Of a stretch of DNA of 64,000 nucleotides, positions 51,165-59,794 are shown in pieces (position 1 is the stretch's first letter; each line of letters opens with the position of its first letter). The DNA lies in assembly GCA_036276735.1 (NCBI GenBank), contig DASUOH010000023.1:1-64000 (forward strand). The letters run 5' to 3'. The DNA comes from VRUE01 sp036276735. Its GTDB lineage: Bacteria; Actinomycetota; Thermoleophilia; Solirubrobacterales; 70-9. The position numbers were made by a program, and so were the translations under genes. The notes beneath the pieces are model-generated. The model searched no databases, was not told the origin of the DNA, and saw nothing but the letters and a program-made list of their open reading frames with translations.

Positions 51165-51253
51165 CGCCCCAGACCGGCTTTCCGGGCTCGCGAAGGCAGG
51201 CCGCCGGCCTTGGCGAACCGCTTCCTCCTCTTCCCCGTTATCCGTCCAACCAT
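51161..51253 (-). CDS. 30-residue basic leader peptide coupled to thrC
   Basis: ATG 51253 to a TGA overlapping the thrC ATG (ATGA). Sequence rich in Arg, Lys and Gly (VGRITGKRRKRFAKAGG). No Shine-Dalgarno; a promoter (51263-51291) places the start of transcription at or next to the ATG, so it would be leaderless. Its role may be to load ribosomes for thrC. It is not a classic attenuator, since Thr/Ile codons are not enriched. Confidence 0.5.
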   Translation of the reverse strand: MVGRITGKRRKRFAKAGGLPSRARKAGLGR

Positions 51254-51262
51254 GAGCGAGTT

Positions 51263-51291
51263 TGTATAGCAGATGCCAAGGTAGCGATCAA
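51263..51291 (-). promoter_or_regulatory. Promoter for the leaderless peptide-thrC transcript
   Basis: Read leftwards: TTGATC (-35), 17-bp spacer, TATACA (-10), then nine bases to the ATG at 51253. The transcript would start within a few bases of that ATG. Confidence 0.55.
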
Positions 51292-51296
51292 TAAAT

Positions 51297-53489
51297 CTAG
51301 ACCGTGCTCTCATGCCGTGCCGGCGCCGGCCAGGGCGCACCAAGCTCCGCGCCTTCCTCAGCACCAAGCGCGATCAGCAACCGCTCGGCCGCGTGGGGGG
51401 CGAACGGCCAGAGAACCCGAGCGAGCAGTGCCAGCGCCTCCAGCAGCGCCTCGAAGTCCTGCCGGTCGAGCTGGCCGCGCCGCTTGACGATCCGCTTCTC
51501 GTAGTCCTGGATCCGCTCGAGGAGCCGGGTGACGTTGCGGACCGCCTTGTGCATCTGCAGCTCCTCGAGATCGGCGGTGATCCGCTCGACGCCGTTGTCG
51601 CACCATTTGCCGAGCCGCTCGCGCAGGAAGGCGGTATCCGCAGCCGCCTCAGCATCTCCGGCGGCATCGGCCGCGGCGGCAAGGCGCCCGTGCGTGTAGT
51701 CCCAGAGGTTGCGCAGGAAGCGGGAAGCGAAGCGGATCGCGCCGTCGTTCCAGTTGAGCGCCTTGGCCGGCCCGGCGGCGTAGAGGATTGCGAGCCGCAG
51801 CGTGTCGGCGCCGTGCTCGCCGACCAGCTCGTCAGGGTCGACGACGTTGCCCAGGTGCTTGCTCATCTTGCGCCCGTCGGCGACGACCATCTCGTGAAAG
51901 AGGCAGCCGGCGAAGGGCTCGCCGTCGCTGAGGAAAGAGAAGGGGCCGAGGTCGCGGAGGGCCTTGGTAACGACGCGCTGGTCGAAGACGAAGCTGCCGC
52001 TGTCGTTGCCGGCCACCAGCCGCTCCGAGGGCAGCCAGCGCTCCAGGTCGGGATGGCTGAACATCTCATCCTCGCGCGCCTCGGGTGGCACCGCGGCAGG
52101 CACCCAGAGCCAGAGGGCGTCGAAATGGCAATCAAGAGTGTCCGTCTCGCGTCGGGCCGGAGACTCGCACTTCGGGCACGGCGCCTCGACGAAGTCGGGC
52201 CGCTCGGCGAGCGGATTCCCCTGGCCGGTCGGCTCGACGTCGCGCGGCAGCCGCACCGGCAGGTCCTCGACCGGCACAGGCACCGCGCCGCAGCGCTCGC
52301 AATGGATCACCGGTATCGGCGTCCCCCAGTAGCGCTGCCGCGAGATCGAGAAATCCGAGGCCCGATAGCGCCGCGCCGCGCGCACCTCGCCGGAAAAAGG
52401 GGGTAACTCCGTGGTGGTCGCAGTGACCCGGTCGACCCGCGCGGCGATCGCCTCGTCGGCCTCGTCTGCGGAGGGAATCCCAAGCGCCGCGGTCGGCCCG
52501 TAGCGAGCGTCCACCAGCGGCGAGAGCAGGACCGGCAGGTCGTTCCCGCCGGATCCCTTCACGGAGCGGCCGGTGTCGATCAGCGGCACGGCGGAAGCGT
52601 CGCGGGCGCTCCGCTCCCAGCCCCCGGAGCGCAGCTCGTCCAGCTGCGCCACCGCCTCGGGCTCGGTGGCCCAGCGCTCGATCTGCGGGTGCCGCGGTGA
52701 GAGCAGGACAAAGCTCGCCGCCGCGACAGCGTCGCCGTGCGGAGTGAAAGCGGTCAACGTCCCGTCGCCGCCCTCGAGGTCGAGCTCGACGCCGTCGGTG
52801 CGGCCGAGGATGTAGCGCTGGGTCTTGAGCGAAAGCTCGTCCCAGCTCTCCAGGCCCTCGAGATTGCTGTCGTTCTCCTCGACGTAAGGGGCGACGCGCA
52901 GGAACCAGGTCGGGCGCCGGATCAGCCGCACGGGGTTGTGACAGCGCCAGCAGCGTCCGTCCTCGACCTGGAGCGCCGCCAGGGTGGTCTGGCAGGTATC
53001 GCACCAGTCGACCGTCGCGTCGTCCAGGTAGATCAGACCCGCCTCGAAGAGGGTGACGAAGAGCCACTGCGACCAGCGGTATTGACTCTCGTCGGAGCTG
53101 TAGAAGGCGCGGCCGTAATCGAAAGAGAAGCCGAGCCGCTTCATCTGCCCCAGCATTCGCTCGCCACAGCGCTCGACCCAGTCGGCCGGCCGGATGCCCC
53201 GCTCTATGGCCGCCATCTCGGCTGGGAGACCGAAGGCGTCGAATCCGAAGCCGAAGAGGACGGCGTCCCCCCTCGCCCGACGAAAGCGCGCGTAGGCGTC
53301 GCCGATCGAGTAGTCGCGCACGTGTCCCATATGGAGGTTGCCGGAAGTGAAGGGGCTCGACGGCTTCACATAGACGGCCGGGCGCCCGCCGTCCGGCGCC
53401 AGCGTCTCGAAGGCGCCGCGCTCCTCCCAGGCCGCCTGGCGCTCCGCCTCGATCGCGCTGGGGTCGTAGATCGGCTTCTCGGCGCTCAT
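51297..53489 (-). CDS. leuS: Leucyl-tRNA synthetase (short, divergent editing domain)
   Basis: 730 residues from ATG 53489; most bacterial LeuRS have 800-870. HIGH-type motif SGNLHMGHVRDYSIGDAY near 50 and KMSKHLGN in the C-terminal third are intact, as is SISRQRYWGTPIPVIHC with a zinc-like Cys set (CERCGA; CPKCES). The CP1 editing region is present but diverged: TPHGDAVAAASFVLLSPRHP replaces the Thr-rich TTRPDT motif, while GIPSADEADE keeps acidic residues. Proofreading may be reduced or altered. Confidence 0.92.
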   Translation of the reverse strand: MSAEKPIYDPSAIEAERQAAWEERGAFETLAPDGGRPAVYVKPSSPFTSGNLHMGHVRDYSIGDAYARFRRARGDAVLFGFGFDAFGLPAEMAAIERGIRPADWVERCGERMLGQMKRLGFSFDYGRAFYSSDESQYRWSQWLFVTLFEAGLIYLDDATVDWCDTCQTTLAALQVEDGRCWRCHNPVRLIRRPTWFLRVAPYVEENDSNLEGLESWDELSLKTQRYILGRTDGVELDLEGGDGTLTAFTPHGDAVAAASFVLLSPRHPQIERWATEPEAVAQLDELRSGGWERSARDASAVPLIDTGRSVKGSGGNDLPVLLSPLVDARYGPTAALGIPSADEADEAIAARVDRVTATTTELPPFSGEVRAARRYRASDFSISRQRYWGTPIPVIHCERCGAVPVPVEDLPVRLPRDVEPTGQGNPLAERPDFVEAPCPKCESPARRETDTLDCHFDALWLWVPAAVPPEAREDEMFSHPDLERWLPSERLVAGNDSGSFVFDQRVVTKALRDLGPFSFLSDGEPFAGCLFHEMVVADGRKMSKHLGNVVDPDELVGEHGADTLRLAILYAAGPAKALNWNDGAIRFASRFLRNLWDYTHGRLAAAADAAGDAEAAADTAFLRERLGKWCDNGVERITADLEELQMHKAVRNVTRLLERIQDYEKRIVKRRGQLDRQDFEALLEALALLARVLWPFAPHAAERLLIALGAEEGAELGAPWPAPARHESTV

Positions 53490-53755
53490 CTCTTCGCAGT
53501 CTGCCACGGACCGTTGACCGCCGGACCGTTGACGCATATGCTGCCCAGCGAATGGTCAAAGACTTCCAAGCGGTTTTCTGGCGGCCAAGGTGTGACGGGA
53601 CTGTCAAAAGAGTGCAAAAACGGCCGTTTGGAGGCGTTTTAAGCCCTTCACCGTCCGGGGGTGGACTTACCGTCGCTTAGCTAGAGAACGAGTCGGCCCC
53701 GGCGGCGCTTGCGACGCCCCGGGGCCCGGCCGAGACCTGAAAGGGAGGTCCCAAC

Positions 53756-54112
53756 ATGAGAGAGGGTACGAGAACCGCCCTGCTGGTAGAAGGGCGCGTA
53801 CACGAAGATTTGGTTAAGAGGGCGATCGCCGCCGCCGAGGAGGTGCCGCCCGAAGACAGAGTCAGAACCGGGCTGGAGGCGGTGGTCGCCCACGCCGAGA
53901 CCGACCCCGCCGCCACCCGGTCGGCCCTGAGCGAGCTTCGGACCGACCACGCGGCCCTGGATGAGTTGGAAGCGTGCCTTGGCGGAGGCAAGGAAACGAC
54001 ACTGGCCCTCGGCGCGGCGATTCAGGTGGCTCTATGCGAGCTCGATTCGCCGGAACCCGATCTGCGGGCCCGCCTGCCGGAGCTGAGACGCTGGCTGGAG
54101 GCGGACTGGTAG
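53756..54112 (+). CDS. Unknown soluble protein
   Basis: 118 residues with GGGAGG upstream of ATG 53756. An all-helical, acidic protein (AIAAAEEVPPEDRVRTGLEA; LGGGKETTLALGAAIQVALC) with no signal or membrane segment and no family I recognise. Preceded by 260 bp of less coding-like sequence that holds two copies of GGACCGTTGAC (53509-53534). Confidence 0.7.
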   Translation: MREGTRTALLVEGRVHEDLVKRAIAAAEEVPPEDRVRTGLEAVVAHAETDPAATRSALSELRTDHAALDELEACLGGGKETTLALGAAIQVALCELDSPEPDLRARLPELRRWLEADW

Positions 54113-54128
54113 CCGCACGGCGCGGCGG

Positions 54129-54560
54129 CTAGCTCGCGAAAGTCCAGAGCTTGTTGCCGATGAAGTTGAACGGCATCGCTACTGCGACCGCGATCGCCTG
54201 GGACACGACGCTGCCCAGCTCGGCGCCGGCGACCAGCGCTTCCAACACGGCGAGGTTGACGATCAGCGCGGCGACGCTCACGACCAGGAAACGAACCGCC
54301 TGGAAGCCGGCGCGGTCCTCGCTCGCGTCGAAGGTCCAGTGGCGATTCCAGAGGAAGTTGTTGGTGACCGCAACGCAGAACGCGCCGACCGCGGCGAGCG
54401 AATGACGGGCCTCGACGCTGTCGGCGAGCACGATGAAGACGCCGAGGTTGATGACGTAGCCCGAACAGCCGACCAGCCCGAACTTGAGCAGCTGCAGCCA
54501 GCTCGCCGGGCGGCGCGCTGCGGCGCCGATCCTGTAGGCAAGCGCGGTGGCCGGGGTCAT
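54129..54560 (-). CDS. GtrA family membrane protein
   Basis: 143 residues with four membrane helices. LLKFGLVGCSGYVINLGVFI, NNFLWNRHWTF near 88 and the C-terminal NFIGNKLWTF are the GtrA signatures. Such proteins flip or present undecaprenyl-linked sugars for envelope glycosylation. Convergent with the preceding gene; no glycosyltransferase is adjacent. Confidence 0.92.
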   Translation of the reverse strand: MTPATALAYRIGAAARRPASWLQLLKFGLVGCSGYVINLGVFIVLADSVEARHSLAAVGAFCVAVTNNFLWNRHWTFDASEDRAGFQAVRFLVVSVAALIVNLAVLEALVAGAELGSVVSQAIAVAVAMPFNFIGNKLWTFAS

Positions 54561-54604
54561 CTCGACGGGGTCATCGGGCTACGGGGCGTAATCTTCCGGG
54601 CCGC

Positions 54605-55231
54605 ATGCGGCTGGGAATCGCAATCTTTGCAGTCCTGGCGGCGGGTGCGGGCGCCGGCCTGGCGATCGCCGCGGACGACGGCTCCGATGCCAGCGCAAGC
54701 GGTGCGGCGCTGCCGGGCGAACCTCGCGTCGAAGTGATCTCCCCCCGCAACGGCGCCCGCCAGGAAAGTCGTGCCGTGGTCGTCAAGGTCAGGGTGCGCA
54801 ATTTCCGGCTTGCACCCGAGAGCTTCGGCGGTGAACCGCGGCTCGGACAGGGCCACCTGCGCTTCTCCCTCAACCGCGTGCCCGACTGCGTCGACCCGGT
54901 GAAACTGCAGCGGGCCGAGGAAAGCCCGATCGGCCGTGGCCGCCTGGTTGGCGCCTCGTTCGACTTCCCCCGCTTCTCAGGACCGAACGGCCTGCTCGCC
55001 GAGCGGATCGGCGCCAGCGGCAGCTACTCCCCGGCAACCCGGCCCGAGATCTACTACCACGAACTGCCGGCGGGCTTCTACCGGCTCGTGATCACCCTCG
55101 CGCAGAACAATGGGGCCACGACGCCGTATCACGCCGTCACCAACTTCCAGATCCTGCCGCCGCCGGGTCACGGCGCCCACCCATGCAAAGGCGGCAAAGT
55201 GACCAGCGCCAAGGCCGCCGTCTTTGACTAA
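54605..55231 (+). CDS. Secreted protein of unknown function
   Basis: 208 residues. Signal peptide about 1-23 (MRLGIAIFAVLAAGAGAGLA). The mature domain is beta-rich: PRVEVISPRNGARQESRAVV, GHLRFSLNRVPDCVD, and YYHELPAGFYRLVITLAQNN, resembling a bacterial immunoglobulin-like or DUF4399-type fold. Two Cys (PDCVD; HPCKGG). Extracellular role unknown. Confidence 0.75.
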   Translation: MRLGIAIFAVLAAGAGAGLAIAADDGSDASASGAALPGEPRVEVISPRNGARQESRAVVVKVRVRNFRLAPESFGGEPRLGQGHLRFSLNRVPDCVDPVKLQRAEESPIGRGRLVGASFDFPRFSGPNGLLAERIGASGSYSPATRPEIYYHELPAGFYRLVITLAQNNGATTPYHAVTNFQILPPPGHGAHPCKGGKVTSAKAAVFD

Positions 55232-55285
55232 CACTCCCGCCTGGGGAATCCGGGCGGCCTTTACTTCACTTTGTATAGTGGCTCA

Positions 55286-57055
55286 ATGCGGACCTTTCGC
55301 CGCCTGCTGAGCTTTCTGCGGCCCTATCGCCGACAGCTCTGGGGCTCGCTGGTGTTCGCCTGGGCCGCAATGGGGATGACCGTCCTGATCCCTTGGCTGA
55401 TCGGCCGGGCCGTAAACGCGATCGAGGCGGGAGAACAGCCCGACCTGCTCCCCCTGGCAATCGCGATCGCCGCCGCCGGCGTGCTCCGGCTCGGCCTGAC
55501 GATGGTGCGCAGGATCGTCGCCGGGCGTGTGTCGCTTGCGGTCGAGTTCGACCTGCGCGAGCAGTTCTACGCTCACCTGCAGCGGCTGGAGCTCGGCTTC
55601 TTCGACACCCAGCAGACCGGCCAGCTGATGTCACGCGCCACCGTCGATCTCAGCTCGATCCGCTTCTTCCTCGGCTACGGCCTGATCTTCCTCACCCAGA
55701 ACATGCTGACGATCGTTCTCGCCGGCGCTGTCATGTTCGTGATCGAGCCATGGCTGGCGCTGCTTGCGCTCACTCCGGTGCCGGTTGTCGTCTACACCGC
55801 CTCCCGCTACAACCGCCTCTCGCGCCCAGCGGTGCAGGAGGTCCAGCAACGGATCGCCGAGCTGACGGCGGAGGCCGAGGAGAGCGTCTCGGGCGTCCGC
55901 ATCGTCAAGGCCTTCGCCCGCGAGGAGCATCAGCTGCGCCGCTTCCAGCGCGCGGTCGCCCGTGTCTTCGATCAGAGCATCTACTCAACCCGCCTCCAGG
56001 CCTTTTTCTCGCCGCTGCTCGGACTCCTCCCGCAGCTGGGGATCGCGCTCGTGCTGCTGATCGGTGGGCGTCAGGTGATCGCCGGCGACCTCAGCCTCGG
56101 CGACTTCACCGCCTTCTACACCTACCTGGCGATGCTGGCCGGGCCGATGCGGACGCTCGGCATGGCGATGGGGATGGCTCAGCGGGCGATCGCCTCGGGC
56201 AACCGGCTGTTCGAAATCCTCGACCGTGAGCCGCGCATCGAAAGCCCCTCCGGCGCCCCGCCGCTGCCCGCCGGCGATGGGAAGGTCGAACTGCGCGGCG
56301 TGACGCTGCGCTATGACGGTGGCGCTCCGTCGCTCACCGACGTGGACCTGACGGTCGACCCCGGCCGCACCGTCGCCCTGGTCGGGCCGTCCGGCTCCGG
56401 CAAGACGAGCCTCGTCGCCCTGATCGGACGGCTGTATGACCCCAGCGACGGATCGGTCCTGATCGACGGCGCCGACATCCGGTCGATCGATCTCGCCTCG
56501 CTGCGCTCGCAGGTCGCCTTCGTCGGCGACGAGAGCTTTCTGTTCAGCGCCAGCGTCGCCGAGAACATCGCCTACGCGAAGCCCGGGGCGGACCGCGAGG
56601 AGATCGAGGCGGCGGCCCGCCGTGCGCAAGCCGACCAGTTCATCCGCGCCCTCCCCGACGGCTACGAGACGCTGGTCGGGCAGCGCGGCTGGACGCTCTC
56701 GGGCGGCCAGCGGCAGCGGGTGGCGATCGCGCGGGCGCTGCTCGCCGACCCGCGTGTGCTCGTCCTCGACGACGCCACCTCGTCGGTCGACGCCCGCACC
56801 GAGGCGGCGATCAAGGCCGGTCTGCGCGAGGCGATGGCCGGTCGCACGACCTTCATCGTCGCCCACCGTCTCTCGACGATCGCGCTTGCCGACGAGATCG
56901 TCGTCATGGACGCGGGCCGCATCGTCGACCGCGGCAGCCACGAGGAGCTGCTCGCCGGCTGCGGCTTCTACCGCGAGATCGCCGAGCACGGGCTGGCTGA
57001 CTCCGTCTTCCTGCAGCGCGACCTCGAGCAGCGTGAGGAGCTGGCGAGGCTATGA
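55286..57055 (+). CDS. ABC exporter half-transporter 1 (degenerate ATP site)
   Basis: 589 residues from ATG 55286. Six-helix membrane domain (about 15-310) and a nucleotide-binding domain: Walker A GPSGSGKTS, signature LSGGQRQR, Walker B VLVLDDATSSVD. The catalytic Glu after Walker B is Asp, the mark of the degenerate partner in heterodimeric exporters such as TM287/288. Overlaps the second half-transporter by 4 nt. Substrate unknown; drug or lipid export is plausible. Confidence 0.93.
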   Translation: MRTFRRLLSFLRPYRRQLWGSLVFAWAAMGMTVLIPWLIGRAVNAIEAGEQPDLLPLAIAIAAAGVLRLGLTMVRRIVAGRVSLAVEFDLREQFYAHLQRLELGFFDTQQTGQLMSRATVDLSSIRFFLGYGLIFLTQNMLTIVLAGAVMFVIEPWLALLALTPVPVVVYTASRYNRLSRPAVQEVQQRIAELTAEAEESVSGVRIVKAFAREEHQLRRFQRAVARVFDQSIYSTRLQAFFSPLLGLLPQLGIALVLLIGGRQVIAGDLSLGDFTAFYTYLAMLAGPMRTLGMAMGMAQRAIASGNRLFEILDREPRIESPSGAPPLPAGDGKVELRGVTLRYDGGAPSLTDVDLTVDPGRTVALVGPSGSGKTSLVALIGRLYDPSDGSVLIDGADIRSIDLASLRSQVAFVGDESFLFSASVAENIAYAKPGADREEIEAAARRAQADQFIRALPDGYETLVGQRGWTLSGGQRQRVAIARALLADPRVLVLDDATSSVDARTEAAIKAGLREAMAGRTTFIVAHRLSTIALADEIVVMDAGRIVDRGSHEELLAGCGFYREIAEHGLADSVFLQRDLEQREELARL

Positions 57056-58905
57056 GCGCGAATTCCCGCTCCGCTGTTCCTTTGCCCCGATATGTGCGGA
57101 TAAGGAACAGCGCAAGCGCAGTTTGGCGGGTGATCCGCGGCGAGGACCAGCGCGGGCGCAAGCTGCGTTGGATGGCCGGGCTGCTGCGGCCCTACCGGGC
57201 TCGGGTGGCGATCACCGTCGTCGCGATCCTGGCGGCGACCGGCGCGGCCCTCGCCCCGCCGTACCTGGCCGGCCAGGCGATCGACGCCGGCATCGTCGCC
57301 GGCGACAGCGGCGCGCTGACCACGGTCGTCATCGCGTTCGTCGCCGTCGCGGTGGTCTACGCGGTCGCGACCTACGCGCAGACCTACCTGATCGGCTGGG
57401 TCGGCACGCGCGCCCTGCAGGATCTTCGCGAGCGGGTCTTCTCCCACCTGCAGACGATGTCGATCGGCTTCTTCACGCGCAACAGCCCGGGGGTCCTGAT
57501 CAGCCGCATGACCAACGACATCGAGGCGCTCAACCAGTTGCTGACCAGCGGCGTCGTGACGCTGTTCTCGAGCAGCCTGACCCTGGTCGGGGTCGTGGTC
57601 ATCCTGCTGCTGCTCGACCTGCAACTCGCCCTCGTCACCTTCCTCACCTTCCCCCTGCTCGCCGTGGCGAGCGTCGTCTTCCGGATCGCCTCCCACGGCG
57701 CCTACCGCGCGACCCGCGAGCGGATCGCCGCCATCACCGCCTACCTGCAGGAGACCCTGAGCGGTGTGCGGGTGGTGCGGAGCTTCGGTCAGGAGGGGCG
57801 CCACGCCGCCGCGATGACCGACCTCAACGAGGCCAACCGCGAGGCGAACATGCGCACGGTCTACCTCAACGCCTCCTACTTCCCGGCGATCGAGCTGCTC
57901 TCCGCCGTCGGTACGGCGGCGATCGTCCTCTACGGCGGCAGCCAGGTGATCGACAACGCGATCCAGGTCGGGGTGGTCGTCGCCTTCATCGGATACCTGC
58001 AGGTCTTCTTTGACCCGATCCAGCAGCTCTCCCAGCTCTACACCACCTACCAGCAGGGCATGGCGGCCCTCGAGCGCGTCTTTGACCTGCTCGACACCGA
58101 GCCCGACATGGTCGATGCGCCCGGCGCGATCGACCCGGGCCCGCTGCGCGGAGAGATCGAAATGGACGGTGTTTGGTTTTCGTATGCGGCGAGCGCAGAG
58201 CAGCCGCCGGCTGATGCATGGGCACTGCACGAGATCGACTTCCACGTGCCGGCCGGCCAGACGCTTGCCCTGGTCGGCGCCACCGGCGCCGGCAAGTCGA
58301 CCCTCGCCAAGCTGGTCGCCCGCTTCTACGACCCGCAGCGCGGCCGCGTCCTGGTCGACGGCTACGACGTGCGCCGGCTGCGCCAGCGCGCCCTGCGCCG
58401 CCAGCTCGGCATCGTTCCCCAGGAGGGCTTCCTCTTCTCGGGCAGCGTCCGCGAGAACATCGCCTTCGGCCGGCCGGACGCGACCCTCGAAGAGATCGAA
58501 GCGGCGGCGGCGGCGGTCGGCGCCGGCGATTTCATCGCGGCGCTGCCGCAGGGGATCGACACCGAAGTCGGCGAGCGCGGCGTGCAGCTCTCGGCCGGCC
58601 AGCGGCAGCTCGTCGCATTCGCTCGCGCCCTGCTCGCCGGGCCGCGGATCCTGATCCTCGACGAGGCGACCTCCAACGTCGACGTGCGAACCGAGCGCAC
58701 GATCGAGCGCGGCCTGGAGCGCCTGCTCGCCGGGCGCACGGCGATCGTCATCGCCCACCGCCTATCGACGATCCGCCGCGCCGGCAAGATCGTCGTGTTG
58801 GAGGGTGGCCGCGTCGCCGAGAGCGGCAGCCACGAGGAGCTGATCGCCGCGGACGGGCCCTACGCTCGCCTCTACGGAGCGTGGCGGGAGAGCGCCGCCG
58901 CTTAA
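57052..58905 (+). CDS. ABC exporter half-transporter 2 (catalytic partner)
   Basis: 617 residues. An N-terminal extension of about 40 residues, a six-helix domain, then Walker A GATGAGKST, Walker B ILILDEATSNVD with the catalytic Glu, and a non-standard signature LSAGQRQL. With half 1 this makes one canonical site (this Walker B, LSGGQ of partner 1) and one degenerate site (Asp of partner 1, LSAGQ here), exactly the complementary pattern expected of a heterodimer. Convergent overlap of 4 bp with the lipoprotein gene. Confidence 0.94.
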   Translation: MSANSRSAVPLPRYVRIRNSASAVWRVIRGEDQRGRKLRWMAGLLRPYRARVAITVVAILAATGAALAPPYLAGQAIDAGIVAGDSGALTTVVIAFVAVAVVYAVATYAQTYLIGWVGTRALQDLRERVFSHLQTMSIGFFTRNSPGVLISRMTNDIEALNQLLTSGVVTLFSSSLTLVGVVVILLLLDLQLALVTFLTFPLLAVASVVFRIASHGAYRATRERIAAITAYLQETLSGVRVVRSFGQEGRHAAAMTDLNEANREANMRTVYLNASYFPAIELLSAVGTAAIVLYGGSQVIDNAIQVGVVVAFIGYLQVFFDPIQQLSQLYTTYQQGMAALERVFDLLDTEPDMVDAPGAIDPGPLRGEIEMDGVWFSYAASAEQPPADAWALHEIDFHVPAGQTLALVGATGAGKSTLAKLVARFYDPQRGRVLVDGYDVRRLRQRALRRQLGIVPQEGFLFSGSVRENIAFGRPDATLEEIEAAAAAVGAGDFIAALPQGIDTEVGERGVQLSAGQRQLVAFARALLAGPRILILDEATSNVDVRTERTIERGLERLLAGRTAIVIAHRLSTIRRAGKIVVLEGGRVAESGSHEELIAADGPYARLYGAWRESAAA

Positions 58906-59624
58906 CCGGGGCCGATGCCGCCGGAGGAGCCGCCCCCCGACCCTTCCCCGCCGCCGGTTTCGCCGCCCGCTTCGGCGCCGCCACCCGCACCGCCTTCTTC
59001 GGCCGAGCCGGCACCTCCCGTTTCGGGCGCGACTTCTTCGGTTTCTTCGGGCGCTTCCTCAGTTTCTTCGACTTCTTCCGGCGCCACTTCTTCGGTTTCG
59101 ACTCCGCCGGGCTCATCGCCGTCCGGTGCGGATGCCGCGCTCGGACCCTCACTGCACTGCTCGAAGCCGAAGTCGGAGGCCGCCTCCTGGAAGGACGACA
59201 GCGCCGTGGACGCTTCCGTTTCGGCGTTTGCCAAGCCTTCCGGGTCGCCGCGCTGCGCGGCCAGCTCCAGGTTGCCCTCTGCCTGGCCCAGCTCTTCGGC
59301 CGCCGCGCTGAAGTCGCTGTATCCGGTGCTGTCGTCGCTGGGTGCGTCGAGACCGTGCAGCCGTTGCACCATGCCGGTGTAGAGCTCGGCCGTGTCAGCC
59401 GGGCCGCCGGCCGATTCCGACGAAGCCAGGGCGCCGGCGGCCGCGTTGACCTCGGCGCAGATCGCATCCCCCTGCGCGAGCAGCTCCTCCTTGGTCAGCG
59501 CCGTCGTTTCGGCCGGCGGCGGCGCCGCAGGAGCCGGCGTCTCGTCGTCGTCACCGCCGCCGCAGCCGGCGATCGCGAGCGCGGCTCCGAGCACTGCCAC
59601 GACATGGAAGGAAAACCTCCTCAT
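58902..59624 (-). CDS. Lipoprotein with acidic low-complexity tail
   Basis: 240 residues from ATG 59624. Lipobox AIAGCGGG near residue 20. A helical middle with two Cys (GDAICAEVNAAAG; FGFEQCSEG), then about 90 residues of Glu/Thr/Pro followed by Gly/Ser/Glu repeats. Extracytoplasmic, membrane-anchored; function unknown. Convergent with the ABC exporter. Confidence 0.8.
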   Translation of the reverse strand: MRRFSFHVVAVLGAALAIAGCGGGDDDETPAPAAPPPAETTALTKEELLAQGDAICAEVNAAAGALASSESAGGPADTAELYTGMVQRLHGLDAPSDDSTGYSDFSAAAEELGQAEGNLELAAQRGDPEGLANAETEASTALSSFQEAASDFGFEQCSEGPSAASAPDGDEPGGVETEEVAPEEVEETEEAPEETEEVAPETGGAGSAEEGGAGGGAEAGGETGGGEGSGGGSSGGIGPG

Positions 59625-59679
59625 CCGCCGCGAAGCTAGCAAAGGCGCTGGATGCGCCCACCAGACGGCGCGAGGAGTA

Positions 59680-59750
59680 CTGCGGCCCAGGGACTCGAAC
59701 CCCGACTACCTCGTCCAGAGCGAGGCGTGCTGCCATTACACCAGGCCGCA
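59680..59750 (-). tRNA. tRNA-Gln (CUG)
   Basis: Acceptor TGCGGCC/GGCCGCA, anticodon stem CCTCG/CGAGG with loop CTCTGGA, T-arm GGGGTTCGAGTCCCT, G73; CCA not encoded. A U1-A72 pair and CUG anticodon fit tRNA-Gln. Confidence 0.93.
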
Positions 59751-59794
59751 AGGAGACGGCCTCAGGATATCGCTAGCGGATCGCCAGCCGGTGG

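Noticed and set aside
51161..51253. Threonine attenuator leader
   Set aside because: The coupled peptide has few Thr/Ile codons and there is no alternative terminator/antiterminator pair visible, so classical attenuation is not supported.
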